Source: Burkholderia sp. BCC1644 (GTDB taxonomy: Bacteria > Pseudomonadota > Gammaproteobacteria > Burkholderiales > Burkholderiaceae). Taken from it: a DNA stretch of 64,000 nt. Numbering within the stretch: the first letter of the stretch is position 1; every line of letters begins with the position of its first letter. The notes below the pieces were generated by a model that was given only the letters and a program-made list of their open reading frames with translations, had not been told where the DNA came from and searched no databases. The position numbers were made by a program, and so were the translations under genes. Shown one piece after another: positions 38,017 through 49,390 of the stretch. Where the stretch lies: NCBI RefSeq assembly GCF_902833225.1, contig NZ_CADFEI010000006.1, positions 1-64,000 of the forward strand. Reading direction: 5' to 3'.

Positions 38017-39228
38017 TTACGTATAGAGCGACGCCGGCGGCAATTCGCCGGTCAGCGCGAACCGGCCGACATCGCGCAGCCGGTAGTCGAGCGGATCGTG
38101 CAGCGTATGCGTGCGCGCATTCCGCCAGAAGCGGTCGAGGCCGAGCGACGCGGCCGTCGCGCGCGCGCCGCAGGCATCGAACAGCGCCTCGCCGTTGTCG
38201 AGCGCCGCGCGCTGCGCGACGATCTTCGCTTCCGATACCGCGAGCGCGACGTCGGCACGCTCGTCGGCCGTCAGCACATCCTGCTGCGCCCACGCGCGCT
38301 GCAACGCCTCGGCCGCGCGATCGGCCAGCGCCGCCGCGGCAATCGCGCGCACGTGCATGTCGCCGAAGCGCTGCAACGTGTACGGATCGTCTTCTGCCTG
38401 CGCGACGTCCGCATGAATCCATGGGCGGCCACGCTGCCGCACGTAATCGCGCGCCTCGGCCAGCGCACCTTCCGCGAGCCCGACGAACAGGTTCGTCAGC
38501 ACGAGTTGCGACACGAGCGTGCGCAGCGTCGCGCGCGGTGTCGGCGGCGTCTCGGAGCGGTGCAGCACCTCGTCCGCCGCGAGCGTCACGCCGTCGAAGT
38601 TCACGCTGCCGCTGTCGGTCTGGCGCTGGCCGATCGGATCCCAGTCTTCGTTGACCGTGATCCCCGCGCGATCGGTCGGCACCACGCCGAACACGGTGCG
38701 GCCGGTCGCCGGATCGTGCGCGGACACCGTCATCCGCTGCGACCCGCGCGTGCCCGAACAGAAGCCCTTCACGCCGTCGAGCCGGTAGCCGCCATCGGGC
38801 GTCGCCGTGGCCACGAGCCGCGGGTCGAGCGGATTGACCGCATTGCCCCACCACCAGCCGTGCTCGACGGTGCCGCGCAAATAACGTTCGCGCTGCGCGG
38901 CGCTGCCCCATACGTCGACGCTCACGACCTGCAGGCACTGGAACCCGACGAGATGCGCGAGCGCGCTGTCGACGCGCGCGACCTGCCGGATCGCGTCGTA
39001 GATCGCGGGCCACCCCGCTTCCTGCCCGCCGAACGCGTGCGGCACCGCGAGCGTCAGCAAGCCCGCGTCGGCAAGCCACTGTTTCTCCTGCGCCGCGTGG
39101 CCGCCCGTGCGGTCGCGCACGGCGGCGGTCGCGCGCAGCGCGTCGATCGCGCGCGCCAGCGCCTCGCGATCGACGGCCGGGGCATCGGTATCCGGCGCGA
39201 AGGTCGCCGGGCCGCGTGGATCGTTCAT
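38017..39228 (-). CDS. Acyl-CoA dehydrogenase-fold flavoprotein (SfnB/DszC-like)
   Basis: This 403-aa protein has the acyl-CoA dehydrogenase fold: N-terminal helical domain (LADAGLLTLAVPHAFGGQEAGWPAIYDAIRQVARVDSALAHLVGF), middle beta domain (GYRLDGVKGFCSGTRGSQRMTVSA, GIGV-type stretch ITVNEDWDPIGQRQTDSGSVNFDGV) and C-terminal helices. The catalytic Glu typical of true acyl-CoA dehydrogenases is not apparent. The group includes DszC and SfnB monooxygenases of organosulfur use. It is last in the operon and overlaps the 280-aa gene as ATGA. A flavin-dependent S-oxidation role is inferred from context. Confidence 0.8.
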   Translation of the reverse strand: MNDPRGPATFAPDTDAPAVDREALARAIDALRATAAVRDRTGGHAAQEKQWLADAGLLTLAVPHAFGGQEAGWPAIYDAIRQVARVDSALAHLVGFQCLQVVSVDVWGSAAQRERYLRGTVEHGWWWGNAVNPLDPRLVATATPDGGYRLDGVKGFCSGTRGSQRMTVSAHDPATGRTVFGVVPTDRAGITVNEDWDPIGQRQTDSGSVNFDGVTLAADEVLHRSETPPTPRATLRTLVSQLVLTNLFVGLAEGALAEARDYVRQRGRPWIHADVAQAEDDPYTLQRFGDMHVRAIAAAALADRAAEALQRAWAQQDVLTADERADVALAVSEAKIVAQRAALDNGEALFDACGARATAASLGLDRFWRNARTHTLHDPLDYRLRDVGRFALTGELPPASLYT

Positions 39229-40067
39229 GCAATGGCTTCCTGTGCAACGGTTTCGCCCGACAGCGGCACGAGCGCGCCGAGCGGGCGGCCGGTCAGCCGC
39301 GACAGGATCTCGCGCCGCCAGTCGTCGTAAATCGCGCGGTATTCGGCGATGTCCGCGCCGAACACGTGTGCGGTGTGCGCATACTCGTCGTGCAGATAAC
39401 CGTCGAGCCGCGCCTGCGTTTGCTCGTCCGCCGCGATCACGCGATCGATCAGCGCGTCGCGTTCGGCGGCCGGCAACGCCTTCAGCGTATCGAACCACCA
39501 CTGGACGATCTGCACGCGATGCCACTCCTCGTCCGGCCGGATCCGGTTCTCGCCGTGCTCGCGCATCGCGCCGTCGCCGATGCGGCCCGTCTTGCGCTGG
39601 ATCCACAGCTTCGCGAGGATGTGCAGTTCGTAATGCCATTCGAAGGCGAGAAAACCCGCGACGTCGCGCACCGCGATGTCGCCGATGCGCGCCCAGTGCG
39701 CGGCGACGAGCCGGTCGATTTCCGGCAGCGGATCGCGCCCCGTCAGTTCGGTCACGCGTTCGCGGCCGATCACCGCGTGCGCGCCGTCGTCGCCGAGCTG
39801 GCGCGACAGGATCAGCTGGAAATGCGGATCGTCGCGGAACAGCGTGTCGATCGCCTTCGCGACGACCTGCACGATGAACAGGTCGTGCGACGCCATCTTC
39901 GTGTAGTAGTCGGCGACGGCGGCCCGTTCGTCGTCATTGCGCGGCTCGCGCGGCGGTGTCGCGAGCTTGGCCGGGAAGCCCGGACGATGGCGTCGCGCCA
40001 CGTCGAGAAACAGCGCTTCCTCGAATGCTCCGTTCCATTCGCGCGGTGCGCCGATGGGAAAGGTCAT
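39225..40067 (-). CDS. Uncharacterised 280-aa protein, possible ferritin-like diiron protein
   Basis: I do not recognise a named family. The sequence is helical and contains spaced Glu/His motifs that could form a diiron site in a four-helix bundle: FQLILSRQLGDDGAHAVIGRERV, FLAFEWHYELHILAKLW, PDEEWHRVQIVQWWF and LHDEYAHTAHVFGAD. No signal peptide or membrane segment is seen. It lies between metI and the SfnB/DszC-like gene, with ATGA coupling to the latter, so a role in oxidation of the imported sulfur compound, or protection during it, is a reasonable guess. Start at 40067. Confidence 0.7.
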   Translation of the reverse strand: MTFPIGAPREWNGAFEEALFLDVARRHRPGFPAKLATPPREPRNDDERAAVADYYTKMASHDLFIVQVVAKAIDTLFRDDPHFQLILSRQLGDDGAHAVIGRERVTELTGRDPLPEIDRLVAAHWARIGDIAVRDVAGFLAFEWHYELHILAKLWIQRKTGRIGDGAMREHGENRIRPDEEWHRVQIVQWWFDTLKALPAAERDALIDRVIAADEQTQARLDGYLHDEYAHTAHVFGADIAEYRAIYDDWRREILSRLTGRPLGALVPLSGETVAQEAIA

Positions 40068-40121
40068 GGGTTTTGTTCTCTCAGGATCATGAATGAAGCG
40101 AGCGGACGCTTGTGGCGTCGC

Positions 40122-40778
40122 TCAGGTACGCCGGGTCACGCGTCGGACCAGGCGGTCGCCCGTGATTTGCACGGCCGAGACGAGCGCGATCAGGATCACG
40201 ATCACGGTCGCCATGACGGTGGTGTCGAAACGTTGATAGCCGTAGCGGATCGCGAGATCGCCGAGCCCGCCCGCGCCGACGGCGCCCGCCATCGCAGTCG
40301 AGCCGATCAGCGCGACGACGGTGATCGTGAAGCCGCCGAGCATGCCGGGCAGCGCCTCCGGCAGCAGCACGTGCCAGACGATGTGGCGGCGCTTCGCGCC
40401 CATCGCGAGCGCGGCCTCGATCAGCCCGCGATCGACTTCGCGCAGGCTCACCTCGGCGATCCGCGCGAAAAACGGGATCGCGGCGATCGACAACGGCACG
40501 ACGGCCGCCCACACGCCGATCGTCGTGCCGATCAGCACGCGCGTGAACGGCAGCAGCGCGACGAGCAGGATGATGAACGGTGTCGAGCGGAACACGTTGA
40601 CGAGCGCGCCGAGCACCGCGTTCACGCCGCGCCGCGCGTAGATGCCGCCGGGCGCGGTCGTGACGAGGATCACCGCGAGCGGAATGCCGATCAGCGCCGC
40701 AATCACGGCCGACGCGGCGACCATCGACAGCGTGTCGCGGATCGCGTCGAGCAGTTCGGGCCACCAGAGTTCAAACAT
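40122..40778 (-). CDS. metI: MetI-type ABC transporter permease
   Basis: This 218-aa permease has about five helices and the MetI motif set: [76 protein letters not shown] (EAA loop), [19 protein letters not shown]. With MetN and MetQ it forms a methionine-type importer. The start [10 protein letters not shown] at 40778 overlaps the end of metN by eight bases. The substrate is probably methionine or a related organosulfur compound, given the monooxygenases in the operon. Confidence 0.88.
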   Translation of the reverse strand: MFELWWPELLDAIRDTLSMVAASAVIAALIGIPLAVILVTTAPGGIYARRGVNAVLGALVNVFRSTPFIILLVALLPFTRVLIGTTIGVWAAVVPLSIAAIPFFARIAEVSLREVDRGLIEAALAMGAKRRHIVWHVLLPEALPGMLGGFTITVVALIGSTAMAGAVGAGGLGDLAIRYGYQRFDTTVMATVIVILIALVSAVQITGDRLVRRVTRRT

Positions 40779-41946
40779 AGCCGAGCACCTCGGCGTGATT
40801 CGCGTGGCGGCGCGCGCGTTCGAGCAGCGCGGCGACTGCATCGCGCGCATGCCGGGCGCCCCCGTCGTCCACGCCAGGCGCGGCCGCGATCACGAGCCGC
40901 CCCTGCGCATGACCTTGAATACGCTCGATCCCGCCGTGCAGGAATCGCACGGAACCGCCGAGCGCCGCCGCGAGCGCGCCGACGTCCGGCTCGCCGCCGC
41001 TCTCGCCCGTATAACGAACGTCGAGCACGACCTGCGCGCCGTCGGGCAGCGCGGCCTGCTCGGGCAACGGCTGCACGCGCGCAGCCAGTTCGGCCGGCAG
41101 GTCGTGCTGCAGCGTGCTGAGCAGCGCGCGCGTCGCGCCGTGGTGCGGATCGCCGAACACGCGCCACACGGGGCCCGTTTCGACGACTTCCCCCTGTTCG
41201 ATGACCGCGACCGTGTCGCACACCGCACGGATCACTTCCATCTCGTGCGTGATCAGCACGATCGTCAGCCCGAGACGGCGGTTGATGTCGGCGAGCAGCG
41301 CGAGGATCGATTGCGTCGTCTCGGGATCGAGCGCGGACGTCGCCTCGTCGCACAGCAGCACCTCGGGATCGTGCACGAGTGCGCGCGCGATGCCCACGCG
41401 CTGCTTCTGCCCGCCCGACAGGCTCGCCGGGTACGCGTCGCGCTTCGCGGCAAGCCCGACGAGGTCGAGCAGCGCCTCGACCTTGCGCACGCGCTCGGCC
41501 TTCGGCACGCCGGCGATCTTCAGCGGCAGCGCGACGTTCTCGAACACCGTCTTCGCGGACAGCAGGTTGAAATGCTGGAACACCATGCCGGTGCGGCGGC
41601 GCAGCGCGACGAGCCCGTCCTCGTCGAGCGCGCCGACGTCGACGCCCTGCACGCGCACGCGGCCCGAACTCGGCCGCTCGAGCCCGTTCACGAGCCGCAG
41701 CAACGTCGACTTCCCCGCGCCGCTGCGGCCGATGATCCCGAACACCTCGCCGCGCCGTACATCGAGCGTCACGTCGCGCAACGCGGCGGCCTGGCCGCGC
41801 GGCGTCGCGAATACCTTGCCGACCTGCTCCAGCGACACGGCCACGCCGCCTGGTTGCACGGCCGCTTCCACACGTGTCGTTGCCCCCGCACCGGCAAGCA
41901 CGGCCGACGGCTCGATGAAACCCAGCGTATCGAACAATTGCGTCAT
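40771..41946 (-). CDS. metN: MetN-type ABC transporter ATPase
   Basis: This 391-aa ATPase has Walker [13 protein letters not shown], signature [15 protein letters not shown], Walker [13 protein letters not shown], and the H-loop [10 protein letters not shown]-terminal NIL/ACT-type domain ([48 protein letters not shown]) is the regulatory site that senses internal substrate in MetNI. An unusual ~35-residue N-terminal leader precedes the domain. It lies between the monooxygenase and metI. Confidence 0.9.
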   Translation of the reverse strand: MTQLFDTLGFIEPSAVLAGAGATTRVEAAVQPGGVAVSLEQVGKVFATPRGQAAALRDVTLDVRRGEVFGIIGRSGAGKSTLLRLVNGLERPSSGRVRVQGVDVGALDEDGLVALRRRTGMVFQHFNLLSAKTVFENVALPLKIAGVPKAERVRKVEALLDLVGLAAKRDAYPASLSGGQKQRVGIARALVHDPEVLLCDEATSALDPETTQSILALLADINRRLGLTIVLITHEMEVIRAVCDTVAVIEQGEVVETGPVWRVFGDPHHGATRALLSTLQHDLPAELAARVQPLPEQAALPDGAQVVLDVRYTGESGGEPDVGALAAALGGSVRFLHGGIERIQGHAQGRLVIAAAPGVDDGGARHARDAVAALLERARRHANHAEVLGYV

Positions 41947-41964
41947 CGCTTCGCTCCGTCACGT

Positions 41965-43383
41965 TCAGGCATGCGCGGGATGCGCGGGTTCCGTTGCCGG
42001 CGCGGCTGCCGGCCGGTGCTGCGCGCCGGTGTGCCACGCAGGCAGGCGCGGGCCGGCGCCGAACAGCTTCTCGCGCAGCGTCGGCGCGGGATCGTAGTCT
42101 TCCTTGTAGACGCCGCGGTTCTGCAGCTCGGGCACGACCCAGTCGACGAAATCCTCGAACGATTCGGGCATCACGGTGCGCGTCAGGTTGAAACCGTCGA
42201 TGCCGGTCTCGTCGATCCACGACTGCAGTTCGTCCGCGACCTGCGACGGCGAGCCGACGATCGGCGCATAACGGCCGCCGAGCGACATCTGTTCGAGCAT
42301 GCGGCGCACGGTCCACGTACCGGTGGTGCTCTTGCGCGAGATCGCGTCGACGGCCGACTGGATCGAATCGGTCTTCACGTACGAAATCGGCTCGTCGAGG
42401 CCGTACTGCGCGAAGTCGATGCCGGTCGAGCTCGCGAAATGCGCGAGGCCGGCTTCCGGGCTCGCATGGCGCCGGTATTCGTCGAACTTCTCTCGTGCGA
42501 GACGTTCGGTCTCCGCCGTCACCACGCTCACGCCCGCGAAGATCCTGATCGATGCCGGGTCGCGCCCCTGCCGCGCGGCCGCCGCGCGGATATCGAGCGC
42601 CGCCGCGCGCGCGGCCGCCTTGCTCTGCCCGTTCACGAACACGCATTCGGCGTGACGGCCCGCGAACTCGACGCCGCGCGCGGACGAACCGGCCTGGTAC
42701 AGCACCGGCGTGCGCTGCAGCGACGGCTCGCTCAGGTGGATCGCATCGAGCGAATAGAACGGCCCGTCGTGCTTCACGCGCCGCACCTTGCCCGGTTGCG
42801 CGAACACGCGCGCCTGCGCGTCGCGGATCACCGCGTCGTCGTCCCAGCTCTGTTCCCACAGCTTGTAGACGACGTCCATGTAGTCGTCCGCGCGCTCGTA
42901 GCGGTCGTCGTGGCCGATTTGCTGCGCGAGGCCCATCCCGCGTGCGGCGCTGTCGAGGTAGCCCGTGACGATATTCCAGCCCACGCGCCCTTTCGTCAGG
43001 TGATCGAGCGTCGACATGCGGCGCGCGAACAGGTACGGCGGCTCGTAGGTCAGGTTCGCGGTCACGCCGAAGCCGAGATGCCGCGTGACCTGCGCCATCG
43101 CGGGCACGAGCAGCAGCGGATCGTTGACGGGCACCTGCACCGATTCGCGCAGCGCGGCGTCGGGGCCGCCGCCGAATACGTCGTACACGCCGACGATGTC
43201 CGCGAGAAAGATCCCGTCGAACTTGCCGCGTTCGAGCGTCTTCGCGAGATCGGCCCAGTAGTCGAGATCGGTGTAGTGCGCGGAGCGGTCGCGCGGATGC
43301 GTCCACAGCCCGTGGTTGATGTGCCCGACGCAGTTCATGTTGAACGCGTTGAGCAGGATCTTCTTGCGGTTCGCCGTCGTCAT
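41965..43383 (-). CDS. LLM-class FMN-dependent monooxygenase (NtaA/SnaA/DszA family)
   Basis: This 472-aa TIM-barrel flavin monooxygenase uses reduced FMN from a separate reductase. It has the family N-terminus KKILLNAFNMNCVGHINHGLWTHPRDRS, then VGVYDVFGGGPDAALRESVQVPVNDPLLL, FARRMSTLDHLTKGRVGWNIVTGYLDSAARGMG, and VLYQAGSSARGVEFAGRHAECVF. Relatives include dibenzothiophene sulfone, nitrilotriacetate and S-(2-succino)cysteine (YxeK-type) monooxygenases. Presence inside a MetQNI operon with a DszC-like protein points to a thioether or sulfone substrate. Start at 43383 after GGAGGCAGGC. Confidence 0.87.
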   Translation of the reverse strand: MTTANRKKILLNAFNMNCVGHINHGLWTHPRDRSAHYTDLDYWADLAKTLERGKFDGIFLADIVGVYDVFGGGPDAALRESVQVPVNDPLLLVPAMAQVTRHLGFGVTANLTYEPPYLFARRMSTLDHLTKGRVGWNIVTGYLDSAARGMGLAQQIGHDDRYERADDYMDVVYKLWEQSWDDDAVIRDAQARVFAQPGKVRRVKHDGPFYSLDAIHLSEPSLQRTPVLYQAGSSARGVEFAGRHAECVFVNGQSKAAARAAALDIRAAAARQGRDPASIRIFAGVSVVTAETERLAREKFDEYRRHASPEAGLAHFASSTGIDFAQYGLDEPISYVKTDSIQSAVDAISRKSTTGTWTVRRMLEQMSLGGRYAPIVGSPSQVADELQSWIDETGIDGFNLTRTVMPESFEDFVDWVVPELQNRGVYKEDYDPAPTLREKLFGAGPRLPAWHTGAQHRPAAAPATEPAHPAHA

Positions 43384-43394
43384 GCCTGCCTCCG

Positions 43395-44225
43395 TCACCA
43401 CGCGATCGCGTACAGCGAGCCGAACGCGTTGTCGAGCGCACGGCGCACGGCCGGCGAGTGCTGGTAGATCGCGATGAACTTGCGGATGCGCGGATCGTTC
43501 GCGCTTTCGGGGCGCACGACCCACTGGATCGCGAAGCTCTTGTTCTCGGTGCCGTCGAACAGCAGCGCGCTGTTCGGGTCGGTCGTGCCGGCGAGCTTGA
43601 TGAAGCTCGGGTAGCCTTGCGCGAGATCGACGTCGTCGAGCGAGCGCGCGAGCTGCGACGCCTCGAGCGGGATGATCTTCAGGTGCTTCGGGTTGGCCAC
43701 GATGTCGTGCGTGGTCGCACGGTAGTCGGTGCCCGGCTTGAGCGTGATGAGCCCGGCGCGCTGCAGCAGCAACAGCCCGCGCCCGCCGTTCACCGGATCG
43801 TTCGCGATCGCGACGCGCGCGCCATCCTTCAGCTCGGCAAAGCTCTTCACCTTCTTCGAATAGAGGCCGATCTTCATGATCGTGCCGGGTGCGATCGAGA
43901 TGAAGTTGTAGCCGCCCTGCTTCTTCGCGTTCTCGAGAAACGGAATGTGCTGGAAGTAGTTGACGTCGATGTCCTTGTTCGCGAGCGCCGCGTTCGGCGT
44001 ATTCCAGTCGGTGAACTCGACGATCTTCACGTCGAGACCCTGCTCTTTCGCCTCCTTCGCGGCGATCTTCAGCGCCTCGATCTGCGGGCTGGTCGAGATG
44101 CCGACCTTCAGCGGCGCGGTGTCGGCGCGCGCGCCGTTCAGCAGCACGACGCCGAGCAACGCGGCCATCAGCACGCGGGCCGCGCGGCCGGCGGAAAAGC
44201 GGGCGGTAAAAACGGGATGCAGCAT
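43395..44225 (-). CDS. MetQ/NLPA-type periplasmic binding protein
   Basis: This 276-aa protein has a Sec-type signal (ARVLMAALLGVVLLNGARAD) and the MetQ core (LKVGISTSPQIEALKIAAKEAKEQGLDVKIVEFTDWNTPNAALANKDIDVNYFQHIPFLENAKKQGGYNF). There is no lipobox Cys, so unlike E. coli MetQ it appears soluble. It is the first gene of the organosulfur operon, with 11 bases to the monooxygenase gene. Confidence 0.88.
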   Translation of the reverse strand: MLHPVFTARFSAGRAARVLMAALLGVVLLNGARADTAPLKVGISTSPQIEALKIAAKEAKEQGLDVKIVEFTDWNTPNAALANKDIDVNYFQHIPFLENAKKQGGYNFISIAPGTIMKIGLYSKKVKSFAELKDGARVAIANDPVNGGRGLLLLQRAGLITLKPGTDYRATTHDIVANPKHLKIIPLEASQLARSLDDVDLAQGYPSFIKLAGTTDPNSALLFDGTENKSFAIQWVVRPESANDPRIRKFIAIYQHSPAVRRALDNAFGSLYAIAW

Positions 44226-44453
44226 GAAACCACTCTCCTGTCCAAAGACGGTATCGACGGATGAGCGACGCCGCGGCGAACGCGCGGGCGTTCTCCGGAC
44301 AGTCGTCGTCGCATCGGAAAAGGATCAGCCGATGATAGAGAGCGGCGCGGGGGCGGTCTACGAAGCGATTGTGCGAAGAAAATCGCGCGCGGCGATATGG
44401 CGGGCGGCCGGACTGGACCGGGGGCTGGCCTGGCCCCCTGACCGGGCATCTGG

Positions 44454-44465
44454 CCGAAATCTCGG
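44454..44465. promoter_or_regulatory. UAS-like dyad 1 (CCGA-AATC-TCGG)
   Basis: The dyad, extended here to GGCCGA-AATC-TCGGCC (44452-44467), lies about 120 bases upstream of the -24/-12 promoter. It is identical in core to dyad 2 and 31 bases from it, about three helical turns. Confidence 0.6.
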
Positions 44466-44484
44466 CCTGGGCGCCGGGCGAATT

Positions 44485-44496
44485 CCGAAATCTCGG
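44485..44496. promoter_or_regulatory. UAS-like dyad 2 (CCGA-AATC-TCGG)
   Basis: Second exact copy of the 12-base core. Paired sites on one DNA face are typical for NtrC-class activators such as the DctD-like protein encoded downstream. Confidence 0.6.
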
Positions 44497-44581
44497 CCAG
44501 CCGGTCGGCCAACCCTTTCCGCAGACGAAACAAATTCCTTATAAATCAATGCATTGGAAATATTCCGGCAGGCCGGATTTC

Positions 44582-44596
44582 TGGCACGGGGGTTGC
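44582..44596 (+). promoter_or_regulatory. Sigma-54 promoter
   Basis: TGGCAC-GGGGG-TTGC is a perfect -24/-12 element, with GG at 44583-44584 and GC at 44595-44596. Transcription should start near 44608, 50 bases before the transporter start. Confidence 0.85.
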
Positions 44597-44657
44597 GTAA
44601 TAGAGGGCACACGATGCCGCGAAGCAATGCAGGCATTCCAACATCAGGAGACACGTC

Positions 44658-46022
44658 TTGCAGACCTCTATCCATACCCCGTCCCATCCGGAGCCGGTTT
44701 CCGACGCCGTCGCCACCCCGCGCGAGCGTTTCTGGCCGGAAGGCTGGTGGAAACTGATGGAAATCCGCATCGGCATCATTCCGCTGCCCGTCTACTTCAT
44801 CCTGCTCGCGCTGATCGTCGGCTTCTCGGTGACGGGCAAGGTGCCCGGCGAGATCTCGATGGCGATCGCCGTGCTCGCATTCTTCGGCTTCACCTGCGCG
44901 GAACTGGGCAAGCGCCTGCCGCTGTTGCGCAACATCGGCGCGGCCGCGATCTTCGCGACCTTCGTGCCGTCGGCGCTCACGTACTATCACCTGCTGCCGA
45001 AGCCGGTGCTGAACCTGACGGTCGAATTCACGAAGTCGACCAACTTCCTGTACCTGTTCATCGCGTCGATCATCGTCGGCAGCATCCTGAGCATGGATCG
45101 CCGCGTTCTGATCCAGGGCTTCGTGAAGATCTTCATCCCGCTCGCGGCCGGCTCGGTTGCCGCGGCGATCGTCGGCACGGCCGTCGGCACCGCGCTCGGC
45201 CTCGGCGCGCGCCACACGCTGCTGTACATCGTCGTGCCGATCATGGCCGGCGGCGTCGGCGAAGGCGCGATTCCGCTGTCGATCGGCTATTCGGAACTGA
45301 TGCACCTGCCGCAGGGCGAAATGTTCGCGATGGTGCTGCCGCCGGTGATGCTCGGCAGCCTGACCGCGATCATCCTGTCGGGCGCACTCGACATGCTCGG
45401 CAAGCGCCTGCCGCACCTGACCGGCAACGGCCGCCTGCAGGTCGGCGAAAGCGGCGACATGACGCCGGCAAGCGAAGAGATCCGCGGCCACGTCGACGTC
45501 ACGCACATTGCGGGCGCCGGCATCACGGCGATCACGCTGTACCTCGTCGGCCTGATGGCGTTCAAGCTGTTCGGCCTGCCCGCGCCGGTCGCGATGCTGT
45601 TCCTCGCGGTGCTCGTGAAGCTCGCGCGCGCCGTGTCGCCGCCGCTGCAGGAAGGCGCGTTCGTCGTCTACAAGTTCTTCTCGACCGCCGTCACGTATCC
45701 GCTGCTGTTCGCGATCGGCGTCGCGATGACGCCGTGGGACAAGCTGACCGCCGCCTTCACGATCGTCAACGTGGTCACGATCGTGTCGACCGTCGCGACG
45801 CTGATGGGCACCGGTTTCGTGGTCGGCCGCCTGCTGAAGATGTACCCTATCGACACCGCAATCGTGAACGCCTGCCACAGCGGGCAAGGCGGCACCGGCG
45901 ACGTCGCGATCCTGACCGCCGCGAACCGGATGCAGCTGATGCCGTTCGCGCAGATCGCGACGCGGATCGGCGGCGCAATCGTCGTCACGGTGACGCTGAT
46001 CCTGGTCGCGCACTTCGGATGA
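44658..46022 (+). CDS. 2-hydroxycarboxylate transporter (CitS/CitP/MleP family)
   Basis: This 454-aa inner-membrane symporter for citrate, malate or related 2-hydroxycarboxylates has the twin re-entrant GGxG motifs of the family: IVPIMAGGVGEGAIPLSIGYSE and NACHSGQGGTGDVAILTAANRMQLMPFAQI. N-terminus is IRIGIIPLPVYFILLALIVGF. The start is a TTG at 44658 with AGGAG seven bases upstream. The next two genes encode a DctB/DctD-like pair, and a sigma-54 promoter with UAS-like dyads precedes the gene, so expression should depend on extracellular substrate. Confidence 0.92.
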   Translation: MQTSIHTPSHPEPVSDAVATPRERFWPEGWWKLMEIRIGIIPLPVYFILLALIVGFSVTGKVPGEISMAIAVLAFFGFTCAELGKRLPLLRNIGAAAIFATFVPSALTYYHLLPKPVLNLTVEFTKSTNFLYLFIASIIVGSILSMDRRVLIQGFVKIFIPLAAGSVAAAIVGTAVGTALGLGARHTLLYIVVPIMAGGVGEGAIPLSIGYSELMHLPQGEMFAMVLPPVMLGSLTAIILSGALDMLGKRLPHLTGNGRLQVGESGDMTPASEEIRGHVDVTHIAGAGITAITLYLVGLMAFKLFGLPAPVAMLFLAVLVKLARAVSPPLQEGAFVVYKFFSTAVTYPLLFAIGVAMTPWDKLTAAFTIVNVVTIVSTVATLMGTGFVVGRLLKMYPIDTAIVNACHSGQGGTGDVAILTAANRMQLMPFAQIATRIGGAIVVTVTLILVAHFG

Positions 46023-46152
46023 TGCGCCGCCGCGCGCACCGTCGCGCAGGCTGCTTCGCACGCGCCGCCGCCGGCCTTGCCGGCGCGCGGCGCGCGTCGT
46101 TACGGCAGGCGGTAAGGGACGACCGGTAGCGGACGACCGGTAGCGGGCTTCG

Positions 46153-48028
46153 ATGAGGGCGAACGTGCAAAAAGGCTTCAAGGGAATCCCGTGGTGGGGC
46201 TGGGCATCGGCCGCCGCGCTGTATGTCGGCGTGGCCGGCGCAGCCGTCGATTTCGCGTGGGAACGCGCGATCGACGCGCTCGAGGAAACCGGCGCGCACC
46301 GGCTCGACCTCTATGCGTCGAGCCTGAAGAGCGAACTCGGCCGCTTCGAGATCCTGCCGGGCCTGGTCGCGCGGCAGGACGGCGTGCGCGCGATGCTGAA
46401 GGCCGCACCGCACGACGCGCCCGCACTCGTGCACTCGGTGAACACCTACCTCGAAGCCGTGAACCGCGACGCGGGCAGCGGCGCCGTCGACGTGATCGAC
46501 CTGCAGGGCGAAGTGATCGCCGCCAGCAACTGGAACGAGACGATCAGCTTCGTCGGCACCAACGTGTCGTACCGTCCGTACTTCAAGGACGCGCTCGCGC
46601 GCGGCAGCGGCCGCTTCTTCGGCATCGGCACCAACACGGGCGTGCCGGGCGTCTACTTCGCGAGCGCGGTGCGCGACGACGGCGTGCCGATCGGCGTGGC
46701 CGCCGTGAAGATCAGCGTCGATTCGCTCGAATCGGCATGGCGCGCGCCGGGCGTCGCCGCGATGGTCGCCGACAGCAACGGCGTGGTCGTGATCTCGACC
46801 GAGCCCGCATGGAAATTCACCGCGCTGCGCACGATCACCGCGCAGCAGCAGCGCGACATCCAGGCGTCGCGCCAATACGCGGGCCGCACCGTCGACGCGC
46901 TGCCGTACCGCCGCATCGGCGACCGCAGCTCGGCCGCGTGGTTCGGCACGTTCCCCGATCCGCGCCACACCGGCCGCACCACGCGCTATCTCGTGATGTC
47001 GCGCCCCGCGCCGCAGGCCGGCGATTCGCTGATGGTGCTGCTCGACATCGCGGGCGCGCGGCGCCAGCAGCAGACGGCGTTCGTGTTCGTCACCGGCGCG
47101 TTCCTGATCGCGGCGCTGCTGGCCGGCTACGCGATCCAGCGCCGCCGGGCCATCGTCGCGCGGCTGAACGCGCAGGATGCGCTGCGCCGCGCGAACGACC
47201 GGCTCGAACTGACCGTCGTGCAGCGCACGGCCGCGCTGACGGCGACCAACGAACGGATGCAGCGCGAGATCGTCGAGCGCGAGCGCACCGAGCAGCGGCT
47301 GCGCGCGTCGCAACAGGAGGTCGTGCATGCGGGCAAGCTCGCGGTGCTCGGGCAGATGGCCGCCGGCCTCACACACGAGCTGAACCAGCCGCTCGTCGCG
47401 ATCCGCACGCTGTGCGACAACGCGCGCACCTTCTTCGAGCGCGGCCAGCCGGCGCCGGCGCTCGCGAACCTCGAACGGATCGGCAAGCTGGTCGACAGCA
47501 TGGCCGTGCTCACCGGCGAGCTGAAGACCTTCGCGCGCAAGCCCGACGTCGAGCGCGTCGCGGTGTCGCTGAACGAGGCCGTCGCGCATGCGCGGCTGAT
47601 CTACGACGCGCGGATCCGCGACGAAGGTGTGCGGCTCGACGTGAACATTGCGCCCGGCACGACGGTGTCGGCCGAATCGAGCCAGTTGCAGCAGGTGATC
47701 GTGAACCTGCTCGGCAACGCGCTCGACGCCGTGCACGACGCGCCGGTGCGCCGCATCGTCATCGAAGCCACCGGGCCGGACGACGCCGGCCACGTGCGCT
47801 TCACGGTGGCCGACAGCGGCGCGGGCATCGCGCCCGACGTGCTGCCGCACCTGTTCGAGCCGTTCGTCACGACCAAGCCGCGCGGCCAGGGCCTCGGGCT
47901 CGGCCTCGCGATCACGTCGCGCATCGTCGAGGCGTTCGGCGCGAAGATCGCCGCGACGAACCGCGACGAAGGCGGCGCGCAGTTCAGTATCGAATTCGCG
48001 GCGGCAACGCCGCAACAGAGGATAGAGC

Positions 48029-48039
<11 letters not shown>
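46153..48039 (+). CDS. DctB-like membrane sensor histidine kinase
   Basis: This 628-aa kinase has two transmembrane helices (about residues 14-34 and 310-330) that flank a periplasmic double-PDC sensor (VDVIDLQGEVIAASNWNETISFVGTNVSYRPYFKDALARGSGRFFGIGTNTGVPGVYFASAV), the dicarboxylate-sensor type. A coiled linker leads to the H box GLTHELNQPLVAIRT (phosphorylated His), N box VNLLGNALDAV, and G boxes VADSGAGI and GQGLGLGLAIT. It should sense the transported carboxylate. Its end overlaps the regulator gene by 11 bases. Confidence 0.9.

Positions 48040-49376
<1,337 letters not shown>

Positions 49377-49390
<14 letters not shown>

Larger units (their letters stand above)
44226..44657. other. 432-base control region between metQ and the hydroxycarboxylate transporter
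   Basis: It holds a sigma-54 promoter at 44582-44596 and two UAS-like repeats at 44454-44465 and 44485-44496, all oriented to the transporter. The metQ promoter must lie at its left end, where I see no clear consensus. Confidence 0.7.

Noticed and set aside
40642..43467. Plus-strand open frame of about 940 codons opposite the metN/monooxygenase genes
   Set aside because: It is the antisense shadow of well-identified genes, Arg/His/Gln/Val-rich and without recognisable motifs, a common artefact at this G+C.
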